From assembly GCF_002934455.1 (NCBI RefSeq), contig NZ_PTIR01000002.1, positions 372,001 to 436,000 of the forward strand: a DNA stretch of 64,000 nt, given 5' to 3'. The notes under the pieces were generated by a model. That model was not told the origin of the DNA, searched no databases, and saw only the letters and a program-made list of their open reading frames with translations. The position numbers and the translations under genes are program-made. Source of the stretch: Trinickia symbiotica. Its GTDB lineage: Bacteria > Pseudomonadota > Gammaproteobacteria > Burkholderiales > Burkholderiaceae. Position 1 is the first letter of the stretch. Every line of letters starts with the position of its first letter. This document shows, in pieces, positions 26,434 through 36,496 of the stretch.

Positions 26434-26579
26434 AGCCGCCGCGTTCCGCTGTCGGGCACAGTCATCATTTTGACTTGGTATGATGTGCGCCGCGCCGCCG
26501 GCCAACGCCGTCGGCCTCAATAACGCGCCCCCCGCGGCACAACCGTGAGGGGTTCGACGAACCGCTTCGAGGAGTCAAC

Positions 26580-27353
26580 GTGAAGAAACTATTTGCCGCA
26601 GTAGCCATTGCTGCATTCGCTTGTGCCGGCACTGCGCAAGCAAAAGAATGGAAGGAGATTCGCATCGGCGTCGACGCGAGCTACGCTCCGTTCGAATCGA
26701 AAGCGCCGGACGGCAAGCTCGTCGGCTTCGACATCGACCTCGGCAACGAAATTTGCAAGCGTGTGCACGCGAAATGCGTCTGGGTCGAGAATGACTTCGA
26801 CGGCTTGATTCCGGGCTTGAAGGCGCGCAAGTTCGACGGCGTTCTGTCGTCGATGACGATTACGCCGGAGCGTGAGCAGCAGATCGCATTCTCGAAGCCT
26901 CTGTTCGACACGCCGACGGCGCTCGTCGCAAAGAAGGGCTCGGGCCTGCTGCCCACGGCCGCTTCGCTGAAGGGCAAGTCGGTCGGCGTCGAGCAAGGCA
27001 CGACGCAGGAAGCCTACGCGAAGAAGAATTGGGAGCCGGCCGGCGTGAAGGTCGTCCCCTATCAAAACCAGGACCAGGTCTATCAAGACCTGCTGTCGGG
27101 CCGGCTCGACGCCGCCTTGCAAGACAAGGTGCAAGCAGACCTCGGCTTTCTGAAGCAATCGCGCGGCGCTGGATTCGCGGAAGCGGGAGAGCCGATCCCG
27201 AGCGGCGCAGCCGCCATGGGTATGCGTAAGGAAGACGCGGACCTCAAGGCCGCGGTCGACAAAGCCATCGACGGCATGATGAAGGACGGTACCTACAAGA
27301 AGCTCGAGAGCAAGTATTTCGACTTCGACGTGGCACCGAAGTCCGCTAGCTGA
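26580..27353 (+). CDS. Periplasmic lysine/arginine/ornithine-type binding protein of an ABC transporter
   Basis: A 257-residue family-3 solute-binding protein starting at GTG 26580 (GGAG 8 bases upstream). Signal peptide MKKLFAAVAIAAFACAGTAQA. Ligand-site motifs: IGVDASYAPFESKAPDG, ENDFDGLIPGLKARKFDGVL and MTITPEREQQIAFSKPLF, as in HisJ/ArgT. No permease or ATPase gene lies beside it and two terminators follow, so it is a monocistronic binding protein that presumably feeds a transporter elsewhere. Exact ligand not determinable. Confidence 0.9.
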   Translation: MKKLFAAVAIAAFACAGTAQAKEWKEIRIGVDASYAPFESKAPDGKLVGFDIDLGNEICKRVHAKCVWVENDFDGLIPGLKARKFDGVLSSMTITPEREQQIAFSKPLFDTPTALVAKKGSGLLPTAASLKGKSVGVEQGTTQEAYAKKNWEPAGVKVVPYQNQDQVYQDLLSGRLDAALQDKVQADLGFLKQSRGAGFAEAGEPIPSGAAAMGMRKEDADLKAAVDKAIDGMMKDGTYKKLESKYFDFDVAPKSAS

Positions 27354-27365
27354 TCAACGTGAACG

Positions 27366-27389
27366 CGCCGCCGCAAGGCGGCGTTTCTC
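27366..27389 (+). terminator. Rho-independent terminator 1 after the binding-protein gene
   Basis: Perfect 7-bp stem CGCCGCC/GGCGGCG with GCAA tetraloop, followed by TTTCTCT, 12 bases after the stop codon. Confidence 0.75.
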
Positions 27390-27398
27390 TCGATGAAG

Positions 27399-27425
27399 GG
27401 CTCCGCCATACGCGGAGCCTTTTTG
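27399..27425 (+). terminator. Rho-independent terminator 2 after the binding-protein gene
   Basis: Perfect 8-bp stem GGCTCCGC/GCGGAGCC with a 5-base loop followed by TTTTT. The second of two tandem terminators; this one is the stronger. Confidence 0.85.
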
Positions 27426-27599
27426 TTTATCTGTAAGAGTCGCGATGGTCCTCTTAAGTTTGGCTTAATTGTTGGCTGTCACGATGGCAGCCATACCACC
27501 CCTGTTGAGCCGCCGGAGCATCGGCGGCATCTTTTTGCCTATGGGTTCTCTCTTTCTCCGGCGTCCTCATCGCGTAGCGACGCGGGAAACGGAAAGGCG

Positions 27600-27854
27600 A
27601 TGATCGAAGATACCGTCTTCAAGGATCTGCAGAGCATACTAAAGCGCGACCACGCGCTCCCCGTCCAGAGTTGCCGGGTATCGGCGCCGGTGCAACGCCC
27701 CTGGGGCCGGACTTATCGGCTCGTCGAATGGACGATGGCCAATGACGCTCCCTCACACCGTTGCGTGGTGCCGGCTGAACTCAGCGATACGGAAATCGCA
27801 CGCTACGTCGCTTCTCACGTACCCGGCCGCATCTTTGTCGACGAAGTGCGCTGA
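27600..27854 (+). CDS. Hypothetical small protein
   Basis: 84 residues starting MIEDTVFKDLQSILKRDHAL, with GGAAAGG upstream of the ATG at 27600. It is predicted soluble and ends VASHVPGRIFVDEVR. No domain recognised. The frame stays open further upstream, but no start there has a ribosome site and it would run through the terminator. Confidence 0.55.
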   Translation: MIEDTVFKDLQSILKRDHALPVQSCRVSAPVQRPWGRTYRLVEWTMANDAPSHRCVVPAELSDTEIARYVASHVPGRIFVDEVR

Positions 27855-28007
27855 AACTCACTCAGTCACGAAGGGCGCCGCCCTCACACGGTCGCTCGAC
27901 CGAACCCCTCGAGCCGCGCGGCGTTTCGCCCCGCCCGATTTGCGCTGCGAGCGTTCTCTGCTACGCTTGCGAACCTTCATCGTGCAACGCGCACCGATTC
28001 CTTTTCG

Positions 28008-28436
28008 ATGGAAAACACGTTCAACGAACGCGGTGTCATGATCACGCGCAATACGCTCAGCGCGGGCGGCCAGGTATTCTCGCTGCGCGAGATCGAAGAT
28101 GTTCGCGTCGTCGAGACGCGCAAGAACAAGGTATTTCCGCTTGCGATCTCGATCATCGGCGTCGCTCTCGCGGCCGCGGGCGCCCCGATCTATCGATCGG
28201 GTGCCGCGCTCGCGCTCGGCGTAATGCTCGTCGTCGTCGGCGCGCTGGCCTGGCTTTGGCAGGACGTGATACACCGGCTCGTCGTCAAGACGGCCAACGG
28301 CGAGCGAGAGGCTGTCTCGAGCCCGGACCTCGAATTCCTCGCGCGCGTCGAGCAAGCGGTGCGCGGTGCCTTGGCGAATGCGAGCGCTGCCTCTGCGCAG
28401 CGCTCGCCGTCATCGCGCAAGAATGAATCACCCTGA
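28008..28436 (+). CDS. DUF6232-like membrane protein
   Basis: 142 residues. The N-terminus NERGVMITRNTLSAGGQVFS followed by LREIEDVRVVE is the start of the DUF6232 fold. Two closely spaced hydrophobic segments follow (about 45-63 and 66-84), then HRLVVKTANGEREAV and a helical, Ala-rich tail. It is probably a small inner-membrane protein with cytoplasmic ends; function unknown. It runs convergent to the phosphorylase gene. Confidence 0.7.
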   Translation: MENTFNERGVMITRNTLSAGGQVFSLREIEDVRVVETRKNKVFPLAISIIGVALAAAGAPIYRSGAALALGVMLVVVGALAWLWQDVIHRLVVKTANGEREAVSSPDLEFLARVEQAVRGALANASAASAQRSPSSRKNESP

Positions 28437-28469
28437 CGCCCGAACCCCGCGCATCGAGACCCCGCCGCA

Positions 28470-30923
28470 TTACTCCGTTTCGAGCGCCTTCACGCGCCAG
28501 ATCTCGCGCGCGTATTCGGCAATGGTCCGATCCGACGAGAATTGCCCCATTCCCGCCACGTTCTCGATCGCACTCGCCGTCCAGGCACGCGGGTCGCGAA
28601 AGCGTGCGTCCACCGCATCCTGCGCGGCCGCGAAGGCCGCGAAGTCGGCCAGCACCATGTAGTGATCGCCCCAATCGACGAGCGTGTGAAAGATGTCGGA
28701 AAAGCGATGCGAGTCGCCATCGGAGAAGAAGCCTGTGCGGATCTGGTCGAGGGCCTGGCGCAGTTCGGCATTCTCCTCGTATATCTGGCGGGGCCGGTAG
28801 CCTGACGAGCGCATCTCCGTCACTTCATTTGCCGCGAGCCCGAAGATGAACATGTTCTCTCGGCCCACGGCCTCGCAAATCTCGATGTTGGCACCATCCA
28901 TGGTCCCGACGGTCAGCGCGCCATTCAGCGCGAGCTTCATATTGCCGGTACCCGACGCTTCTGTTCCCGCCATCGAAATCTGCTCGGAAAGATCCGCCGC
29001 TGGAATCAGCAACTCGGCGACGCTTACGCCGTAGTTCGGCACGAAGACAACCTTGAGTCGATCGCCGACGAGCGGATCGTTGTTGACGATCGCGGACACA
29101 TCGCCGATCAGCTTGATGATCGTCTTCGCCATCTTGTACGCCGACGCCGCTTTCCCCGCGAAGATGACCGCGCGCGGTACCCAGTCGTGGTTGGGATTCG
29201 CGCGAATGCGGTTGTAGCGGACGATCACGTGCAACACGTTCAACAACTGCCGCTTGTACTCGTGAATGCGCTTCACCTGCATATCGAAGAGCGCATCAGG
29301 ATGGATCGAAGCGCCCATGTCGTGCAACAGCCGGTTCGCGAGCCGAATCTTGCTGCGGCGTTTCGCGGAGCGAAATTCGGCCGCGAACGTGGGATCGTCC
29401 TTCAATGCGCGCAGCTTGCCGAGTTCGAAAAGGTCGGTACGCCAACCCATGCCGATATGCGAGTCGATCAGCGACGACAAAGGCCGGCTCGCCTGCGCCA
29501 GCCATCGGCGCGGCGTGATGCCGTTCGTCACGTTGGTGAACCTATCGGGAAACATGCGCGCGAAGTCGCTGAAGAATTCGCGCTCCATCAATTGCGAGTG
29601 GAGCTTCGATACGCCGTTGACCTTCTGGCTTGTCACGATCGCGAGATGCGCCATTCTCACGCGGCGTTGGCCGAACTCGTCCACGAGCGAGATTCGCCGG
29701 ATAACGTCGACGTCGTGTCCGAAGCGCTCGCTTGCCTCCTTCAGAAAACCCGCATTGATTTCAAAAATGATCTCGAGGTGCCGCGGGAGCAGCCGCGCGA
29801 GCATATCGACGTCCCATGTCTCGAGCGCCTCGGGCATCAGCGTATGGTTCGTATACGAGAACACTTGCTGAACCATCTTCCACGCGCGGTCCCACGGAAC
29901 ATGGTGAACGTCGACGAGCAGCCGAATCAGCTCGGGAATCGCGAGCACCGGGTGTGTATCGTTGAGATGGACCGCGACTTTCTCGGCAAAGCGACCGAAC
30001 GTGCTGTGCGTGCGCTGATAGCGGCGAATGAGATCCTGCATCGTCGCGGAGACGAAGAAGTACTCCTGGCGCAAGCGCAGCTCGCGGCCCGCCTGCGTCG
30101 AATCGTCGGGGTAGAGCAGCCGCGAAACGTTTTCCGAATGTTCCTTTGCCTCCACGGCGCGACGATAGTCGCCTTGGTTGAACGCGGACAGATCGAGTTC
30201 CTCTGTCGCGCGCGCCGACCATAGCCGCAGCGTATTCGTCGCGCTCGTGCCATATCCCGGTATCACCGTGTCGTACGCCATCGCGTTGACGTGCTCGGTC
30301 TCGACCCATTCGACCCCACTGTCGCGCTGAATCGTATGACCGCCGAAATGGACGATGTACTGAACCTCCGGACGCGGGAACTCCCACGAATTGCCGCCAC
30401 GCAGCCAATAGTCGGGCGTTTCGATCTGCGCCCCATCGACGATCTGTTGGCGGAACATGCCGTAGTCGTAACGGATGCCATAGCCGAAGCCCGGGATCGC
30501 GAGCGTCGCCATCGAGTCGAGGAAACAGGCGGCGAGCCGCCCCAAGCCGCCATTGCCGAGCGCGGCGTCAGGCTCGAGCTCGGCGATGGACGTCAAATCG
30601 ACGCCGAGGCTCGAAAGGGCTTCGTTCATCTGGTCATAGATGCCGAGCGCGAGCAGCGCGTTCGTGAACGTCCGGCCGATGAGAAACTCCATCGAAAGGT
30701 AGTAGACGCGTTTCACGTCCTGCTCGTACTGCTGGCGCGTCGTCTTCATCCAGCGTGCGACGAGCCTGTCGCGCACGGCCAGCGCCGCCGCATGGAGCCA
30801 GTCCTGCGGCCGCGCGGCGACGGCATCCTTGCCGACGCCGTATATCAGACGGTTCGAGATGGAGCGCCGCAACGCATCGGCGGTGCTGTTCAGCTGATCG
30901 AACTCGAGATCGACGGCTGTCAT
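28470..30923 (-). CDS. glgP: Glycogen/alpha-glucan phosphorylase
   Basis: An 817-residue PLP enzyme releasing glucose-1-phosphate from storage glucan. N-terminal half: GNGGLGRLAACFLDSMATL and YGMFRQ. C-terminal half: the PLP-binding region GTEASGTGNMKLALNGALTV followed by GTMDGANIEI. Its length is normal for the family. It is monocistronic; the 225-base region upstream separates it from a divergent small gene. No glycogen-synthesis genes are nearby. Confidence 0.95.
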   Translation of the reverse strand: MTAVDLEFDQLNSTADALRRSISNRLIYGVGKDAVAARPQDWLHAAALAVRDRLVARWMKTTRQQYEQDVKRVYYLSMEFLIGRTFTNALLALGIYDQMNEALSSLGVDLTSIAELEPDAALGNGGLGRLAACFLDSMATLAIPGFGYGIRYDYGMFRQQIVDGAQIETPDYWLRGGNSWEFPRPEVQYIVHFGGHTIQRDSGVEWVETEHVNAMAYDTVIPGYGTSATNTLRLWSARATEELDLSAFNQGDYRRAVEAKEHSENVSRLLYPDDSTQAGRELRLRQEYFFVSATMQDLIRRYQRTHSTFGRFAEKVAVHLNDTHPVLAIPELIRLLVDVHHVPWDRAWKMVQQVFSYTNHTLMPEALETWDVDMLARLLPRHLEIIFEINAGFLKEASERFGHDVDVIRRISLVDEFGQRRVRMAHLAIVTSQKVNGVSKLHSQLMEREFFSDFARMFPDRFTNVTNGITPRRWLAQASRPLSSLIDSHIGMGWRTDLFELGKLRALKDDPTFAAEFRSAKRRSKIRLANRLLHDMGASIHPDALFDMQVKRIHEYKRQLLNVLHVIVRYNRIRANPNHDWVPRAVIFAGKAASAYKMAKTIIKLIGDVSAIVNNDPLVGDRLKVVFVPNYGVSVAELLIPAADLSEQISMAGTEASGTGNMKLALNGALTVGTMDGANIEICEAVGRENMFIFGLAANEVTEMRSSGYRPRQIYEENAELRQALDQIRTGFFSDGDSHRFSDIFHTLVDWGDHYMVLADFAAFAAAQDAVDARFRDPRAWTASAIENVAGMGQFSSDRTIAEYAREIWRVKALETE

Positions 30924-31149
30924 GAATCCTCCTGGTTAGCGCAGCGGCACACGCTTTGCTATCGCCCGGGCGGATCGCGAGAAACGCGGGTGCCGCGAAG
31001 CGCACAGGTTACGCCTTTTTGCCGCGCCGCGGGACCACCCCGTCCGACTTAACGCATCCGTGCCGCGATGGCTGCGTGGGCCTCGGGATTGGCGGATCAA
31101 TGCGCGCCGCCTACTATGGAAACCGTCGGCAGTCCTAACGGAGTTCGAC

Positions 31150-31389
31150 ATGGCCTCGCACGTGACGATGCACTCGGTCCTCGGGATGATCCACGCCCAG
31201 GAACTGTTGACCGTTTCGCTGATCCGAGCCCTTCCGCCTGATATGAGGCGGCAAATCGTGGATGAGTTCCAAGCACAGGCGGAACTCGCCGAGTTACCGC
31301 ATTTGAGCGCGGACAGCGAGCGCGAGACGATCGAAGCGTACAAGATGCACATCAGGAAGCTGTCGATTCGGCTCGCCTCGCTGCGCTAG
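31150..31389 (+). CDS. Hypothetical small protein
   Basis: 79 residues beginning MASHVTMHSVLGMIHAQELL and containing RALPPDMRRQIVDEFQAQAE, largely helical and soluble. No domain recognised. It is divergent from glgP and convergent with the M23-family lipoprotein gene. The start at 31150 is chosen because the earlier in-frame ATG would add basic, low-complexity residues typical of shadow frames. Confidence 0.55.
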   Translation: MASHVTMHSVLGMIHAQELLTVSLIRALPPDMRRQIVDEFQAQAELAELPHLSADSERETIEAYKMHIRKLSIRLASLR

Positions 31390-31419
31390 CCGCGAGCCCG
31401 TTCGCAGCGGTCAGCAGCG

Positions 31420-32139
31420 CTACCGCGGCAAATAGGCGAGCGGGTCGATCGGCGCGCCCTCGCGGCGAACCTCGAACTCGAGTGTGCTTCGCCCGCTCTT
31501 GTCGATGCCCATCGTCGCGAGCGGCTGGCCTTTCCTGACCACATCGCCTTCCTTGACGGAGACGGGGCCGCTCACGGAGTAGCCGGTCACGAGCGCGTCG
31601 CTGTGCTTCACGACGATGAGCGACGCGTACTGGTCGCCCTCGGTCGGGCTGCCGATATAGATGACTTGGCCATCGGCCGCCGCCTTGACGGGTTCGTCGG
31701 CCTGCCCGGCGATCGTGATTCCCTTGGCCTTCGTGGTCGACTGCGACCTCAGTACTTGGCCATAAGCAGGCCAAGCCAGGCGAATCGTAGGGGCGCCGGC
31801 CACGTTCGCGTTCGCCGCCGCGGGCGGAACGACGCGCAACACCTGCCCGGGTGCGAGTGCGGCGTTGAGGGGCAGCCGGTTCCATTCCGCGATGTCCTGC
31901 GGGCGTTGGCCGAACCCGGCCGCGACGCTGGCGAGCGTGTCGCCGAGGTTCACTCGGTAGTAGCCGGGCTGGACGCCGGCCTGTTGCGCGTAGGGGCGCG
32001 CTTCCGTCGTTGCCGTCGGCCCGTTCAACCACCGGTCCGTCGTCTCGCAGCCGCTCACGAGTAGAGCGCACAGAGCGAACAACGCCGCGTGCGAGAGCAC
32101 GCGCTGTCGATAAGCAGGAGTCGAAATTGTTTTCGTCAA
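31420..32139 (-). CDS. NlpD-like LysM/M23 peptidase-domain lipoprotein
   Basis: 239 residues. The start is taken as TTG 32139 (MTKTISTPAY) with GAGGG 7 bases upstream. Lipobox LLVSGC (Cys31); LysM domain YYRVNLGDTLASVAAGFGQR (about 60-105); C-terminal M23 lysostaphin-like domain with VYIG-type start VIYIGSPTEG, VVKHSDALVTGYSV and LEFEVRREGAPIDP. The zinc-ligand HxxxD and HxH sites are degenerate (KHSDAL is kept, the final HxH is EFEV), so it is probably an amidase activator like NlpD/EnvC rather than an active hydrolase. Confidence 0.85.
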   Translation of the reverse strand: MTKTISTPAYRQRVLSHAALFALCALLVSGCETTDRWLNGPTATTEARPYAQQAGVQPGYYRVNLGDTLASVAAGFGQRPQDIAEWNRLPLNAALAPGQVLRVVPPAAANANVAGAPTIRLAWPAYGQVLRSQSTTKAKGITIAGQADEPVKAAADGQVIYIGSPTEGDQYASLIVVKHSDALVTGYSVSGPVSVKEGDVVRKGQPLATMGIDKSGRSTLEFEVRREGAPIDPLAYLPR

Positions 32140-32368
32140 GATGGCCCTCGATCGAATGCAATGAAACGAGTGTCTTACATGATGGCGATATCGATTCACG
32201 GTTTCGCGGCACGAGGATCGCACATCTTGCCATCCGAGGGCAAAAACGAAACTGGCCCGCGCCCCGTTTGCACGGTGGCAGCGAGCCAGCCTTTCGGAAT
32301 GCTTACCATCGCGCGCCGCTTCTTTCGATATATTGACTCCGCCGAAAGAACGGTGCGCGTTCGTCCGA

Positions 32369-32710
32369 TCAGCGACCGAAGAAGAGCGGGTGCACGCCGT
32401 CGACGTTCGTCGGCCGGCTATCCACAGGCGCACCCGATTGGACCGAACCGTTTGCGGCGCCGCCGACGCCGGTCGTCTCGGCAACGGGCGCGCCTTGTTG
32501 TTGCCCAACGCGCGCTTCAGCCGCTTGAATATCGGCCGGGTAATACGGGTCGGTGCCTACCGCCGGGTTGTAGCCCGCCTGCTCCACGCGGACCAGGTCA
32601 GCCTTCACCTGAGCGCGGGTCAAGGGTTGGTTCGATTGGACTTGAGCAAACGACGCGAGCGGCAACGAGAGAGCGGAAGCTGCGGCAACTGCAAAAATGA
32701 GCGATTTCAT
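32369..32710 (-). CDS. DUF4148 small secreted protein
   Basis: 113 residues. Signal peptide MKSLIFAVAAASALSLPLAS then the DUF4148 core LTRAQVKADLVRVEQAGYNP followed by YYPADIQAAEARV. GGAGG lies 7 bases before the ATG at 32710; an in-frame ATG at 32746 is rejected. A typical Burkholderiales protein of unknown role, often stress- or host-induced. The 229 bases between it and the M23 lipoprotein gene hold no gene. Confidence 0.85.
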   Translation of the reverse strand: MKSLIFAVAAASALSLPLASFAQVQSNQPLTRAQVKADLVRVEQAGYNPAVGTDPYYPADIQAAEARVGQQQGAPVAETTGVGGAANGSVQSGAPVDSRPTNVDGVHPLFFGR

Positions 32711-32906
32711 GACATGACCTCCGGTGTTTGTGTTCGCCTCAAACACCTCTTGTTTGAAGCGTTAATCACAGTCTAACGACCGGAGCACCTAGGGAAAACC
32801 ATTAAATTGATGAAAGAGTGTTTCCCAATCAGCAATAATCCGGTTGTCTCGTGCTACCGTTGGCTATGAAACCGACCACAATTGACTTTCGCCGACGTTC
32901 CCCGCC

Positions 32907-34316
<1,410 letters not shown>

Positions 34317-34435
34317 TGCTGAATTCTCCTAGAAGTGCTGCCGCGACGCGGAGTATGAATCAGATGATTTTCGACGCGGCGCGAGAATGAAAGCCGCCGA
34401 TGCGGCCGCGCGGGACGACGCAAGCGCCGTCACCA

Positions 34436-35332
34436 CTATGAAAAATGTCCGGCCAGTGCGGCCAATGCATCGCCGCACGGCAGTTCCACTTTGAGTGACA
34501 GCAACGAGTCGGCCCGGGTTCGCCCGATGTTCAGCGCGGCGATCGGCATGCCCGCACGCGACGCCCATAGACAGAAGCGGTAGCCCGAGTAGACCATCAG
34601 TGACGAACCGACGACGAGCATCGCATCGGCCGCTTCGAGCGCATGCGTTGCGGCGTCCACACGCTCGCGCGGCACGCTCTCACCGAAAAAGACGACGGAA
34701 GGCTTCAGAAAACCGCCGCAGCGCGGGCAGGCCGGTACACGAAACGCATCGAGTCCGTCCCATTCGAGGTGCGCATCGCCATCGGCGGAAGGCGCCGCCA
34801 CGGCGTCGGCGAGCCCTGGGTTCTCGCGCGCGAGTATGTCCTGAATATCGTCGCGCGGATGCTCGACGCCGCAATTGAGACACGCGACTTGGCGAATGCT
34901 GCCGTGGAGCTCGATGACGTCCGTGCTGCCGGCGCATTGATGCAGACCGTCGACGTTTTGCGTGACGAGTCGCGCGACGCGGTCCGCCGCGCCGAGCCGA
35001 GCGAGCGCCCGATGCGCCGCGTTCGGCTGCGCCCCGGCGAGAAGCGGCCAGCCCACCATGCTGCGAGCCCAGTAGCGGCGCCGTGCGTGCTCGGAATCGA
35101 GAAAAGCTTGCAGCTGAATTGGTTGCGCGCGCATCCATTCGCCGTTCGCATCGCGATAGCCAGGAATGCCTGACGCGGTACTCGCGCCAGCGCCCGTCAG
35201 CACGAAGAGACGTCGGTGCCGCTCCATGAATTCGCGGAGCGCGTCGAGACCGCCCTCGTTCGGGGCAGCCGGCTGGATGGCGAGGGACGGAGACGATGCA
35301 AACGACAATGATGAGGCGACGGATTCGCTCAT
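34436..35332 (-). CDS. NAD-dependent protein deacetylase (Sir2 family)
   Basis: 298 residues. NAD site GAGASTASGIPGYRD (about 47-61), TQNVDGLHQCAG, catalytic His in ELHGSIRQ, the two zinc Cys pairs CLNC and CPRC, and the late VVGSSLMVYSGYR. All residues needed for deacylation are present. The ATG at 35332 is assumed; it lacks a clear ribosome site and a start at 35374 is possible. Cytoplasmic; probably deacetylates metabolic enzymes such as acetyl-CoA synthetase. Confidence 0.92.
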   Translation of the reverse strand: MSESVASSLSFASSPSLAIQPAAPNEGGLDALREFMERHRRLFVLTGAGASTASGIPGYRDANGEWMRAQPIQLQAFLDSEHARRRYWARSMVGWPLLAGAQPNAAHRALARLGAADRVARLVTQNVDGLHQCAGSTDVIELHGSIRQVACLNCGVEHPRDDIQDILARENPGLADAVAAPSADGDAHLEWDGLDAFRVPACPRCGGFLKPSVVFFGESVPRERVDAATHALEAADAMLVVGSSLMVYSGYRFCLWASRAGMPIAALNIGRTRADSLLSLKVELPCGDALAALAGHFS

Positions 35333-35434
35333 GACACGGGAGGCTACGACGGCGCAATGCGCGACGAGGCGCATTCTACGCCGTTCGTCCCGCGCTTGCC
35401 GAGCGCTTGGCCGAGCGTGCCGCGTCTTCGGCGT

Positions 35435-36151
35435 TCAGCGTGATCGCGGCGCGGCGCGCCGCGCCTCTCTTGCGCCGAGCACGCTCTGGATCATGCCGTC
35501 CATCTCCTTGACGATTTCGGCGAGCAACGATGTCACGACCGCGAACTCACGGCCATAAGGGCCGGCGCGGCCCGCGGAAATGCGAGCGTTGATCGCGACG
35601 ATGTTGGCCTGCATCGAGATGTGACTGAGCCTTTCCGCCAGTTCGGCATTACGTTTCGAGGCGGCCTGCTCGACGCCTCGCATCTCGTTCTGGTAGGCAA
35701 GCGTGATCTGCTGGAGCAGCTCGAGCAGCGGAGTCGCCTGTGCGATCAGTGTATCGACGGCACGATGGCGGTTGCCGGAGGGCGATTGAGGCGATTGACT
35801 GCCTGCCGCTGCGTCGCCCGCTGCAATCGATTGGATCGCCGCGCCCGCATCGCCGATGAAACGGCGGATACGCTCGTCCGCCTTGTGCGTGCCGAAATAA
35901 AGCGAGCGCAACGCCTCGGAGAAGGCACCCGGCAACCGCGCATTGCCGTCGACCAGGTCCGTGTGCGCGCCGGCGAACGTCGCGACGCTCTCACGTGCAA
36001 TTGCGAGCGCCGACGCATCGCCTTGGCCGGCAAGCAGGACATGCAGAACGATGCGCTGCGACAACATGCGCTGGCGCCCCGCGACATTGATCAGCTCGCC
36101 GATGATTTGGCCCGAGACGGCATTGTTCTTCTTGTCTAGCTGTTCTTTCAT
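35435..36151 (-). CDS. Soluble chemoreceptor-like protein (PilJ-N/type IV pilus MCP N-domain plus short signalling tip)
   Basis: 238 residues without membrane segments. The first part contains NVAGRQRMLSQRIVLHVLLA, the conserved helix of the PilJ N-terminal/nitrate-sensor-like domain (NxAGRQRMLSQRxxK). The end, AERLSHISMQANIVAINARI then SAGRAGPYGREFAVV, is a shortened MCP signalling hairpin (consensus ..IAxQTNLLALNAAIEAARAGExGRGFAVV), with the glutamate of EAARAGE replaced. Full receptors have over 500 residues and two membrane helices, so this is a reduced cytoplasmic form that might titrate CheA/CheW-type partners. Confidence 0.7.
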   Translation of the reverse strand: MKEQLDKKNNAVSGQIIGELINVAGRQRMLSQRIVLHVLLAGQGDASALAIARESVATFAGAHTDLVDGNARLPGAFSEALRSLYFGTHKADERIRRFIGDAGAAIQSIAAGDAAAGSQSPQSPSGNRHRAVDTLIAQATPLLELLQQITLAYQNEMRGVEQAASKRNAELAERLSHISMQANIVAINARISAGRAGPYGREFAVVTSLLAEIVKEMDGMIQSVLGAREARRAAPRSR

Positions 36152-36496
36152 ATCCGTAACGCTCGACCGGTCGCCCGATCGGCGCGAGATCGATGAAGGA
36201 CCCCGTTGTCCTTTCGGCCGCGGTCGTCGCCGCGGCAAGCATCGTTTTCGTACCTCCGGCGAAGCCCCCGTTGACCTGGCCGTGGCAAGGGCGACGCAAT
36301 ACCCATGCCACGCATCGGCCGGCATCCACGGCGAGGGTGCCCTTCATGATTCGTGCGATCTTTTCGGACGGGGTCGACCAAACGCCCGTCGCATGAGCGT
36401 CGAGAGTCAGTTTGGTGCAAAGAGGCAGGTCGAGCGCACCGTCGAGGGGCCGGCCGGCGGCCAGCACGGTGCCCCATTCCGGCGACGGGCGGAGCT
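36152..36496. other. Gap without recognised gene
   Basis: About 345 bases between the MCP-like gene and the dehydrogenase gene. Several GC-rich frames are open on both strands but none shows a motif or start site. The MCP-like gene's promoter is expected near its right-hand neighbour bases; no sigma-28 match was found here. Confidence 0.4.

Noticed and set aside
31420-32508. Longer 362-residue version of the M23 lipoprotein
   Set aside because: The upstream extension would put ~120 residues before the lipoprotein signal; TTG 32139 with a GAGGG site gives a proper signal peptide.
36152-36496. Possible small gene between the MCP-like and DadA-like genes
   Set aside because: Open frames exist on both strands but none has a ribosome site, motif or independent support.
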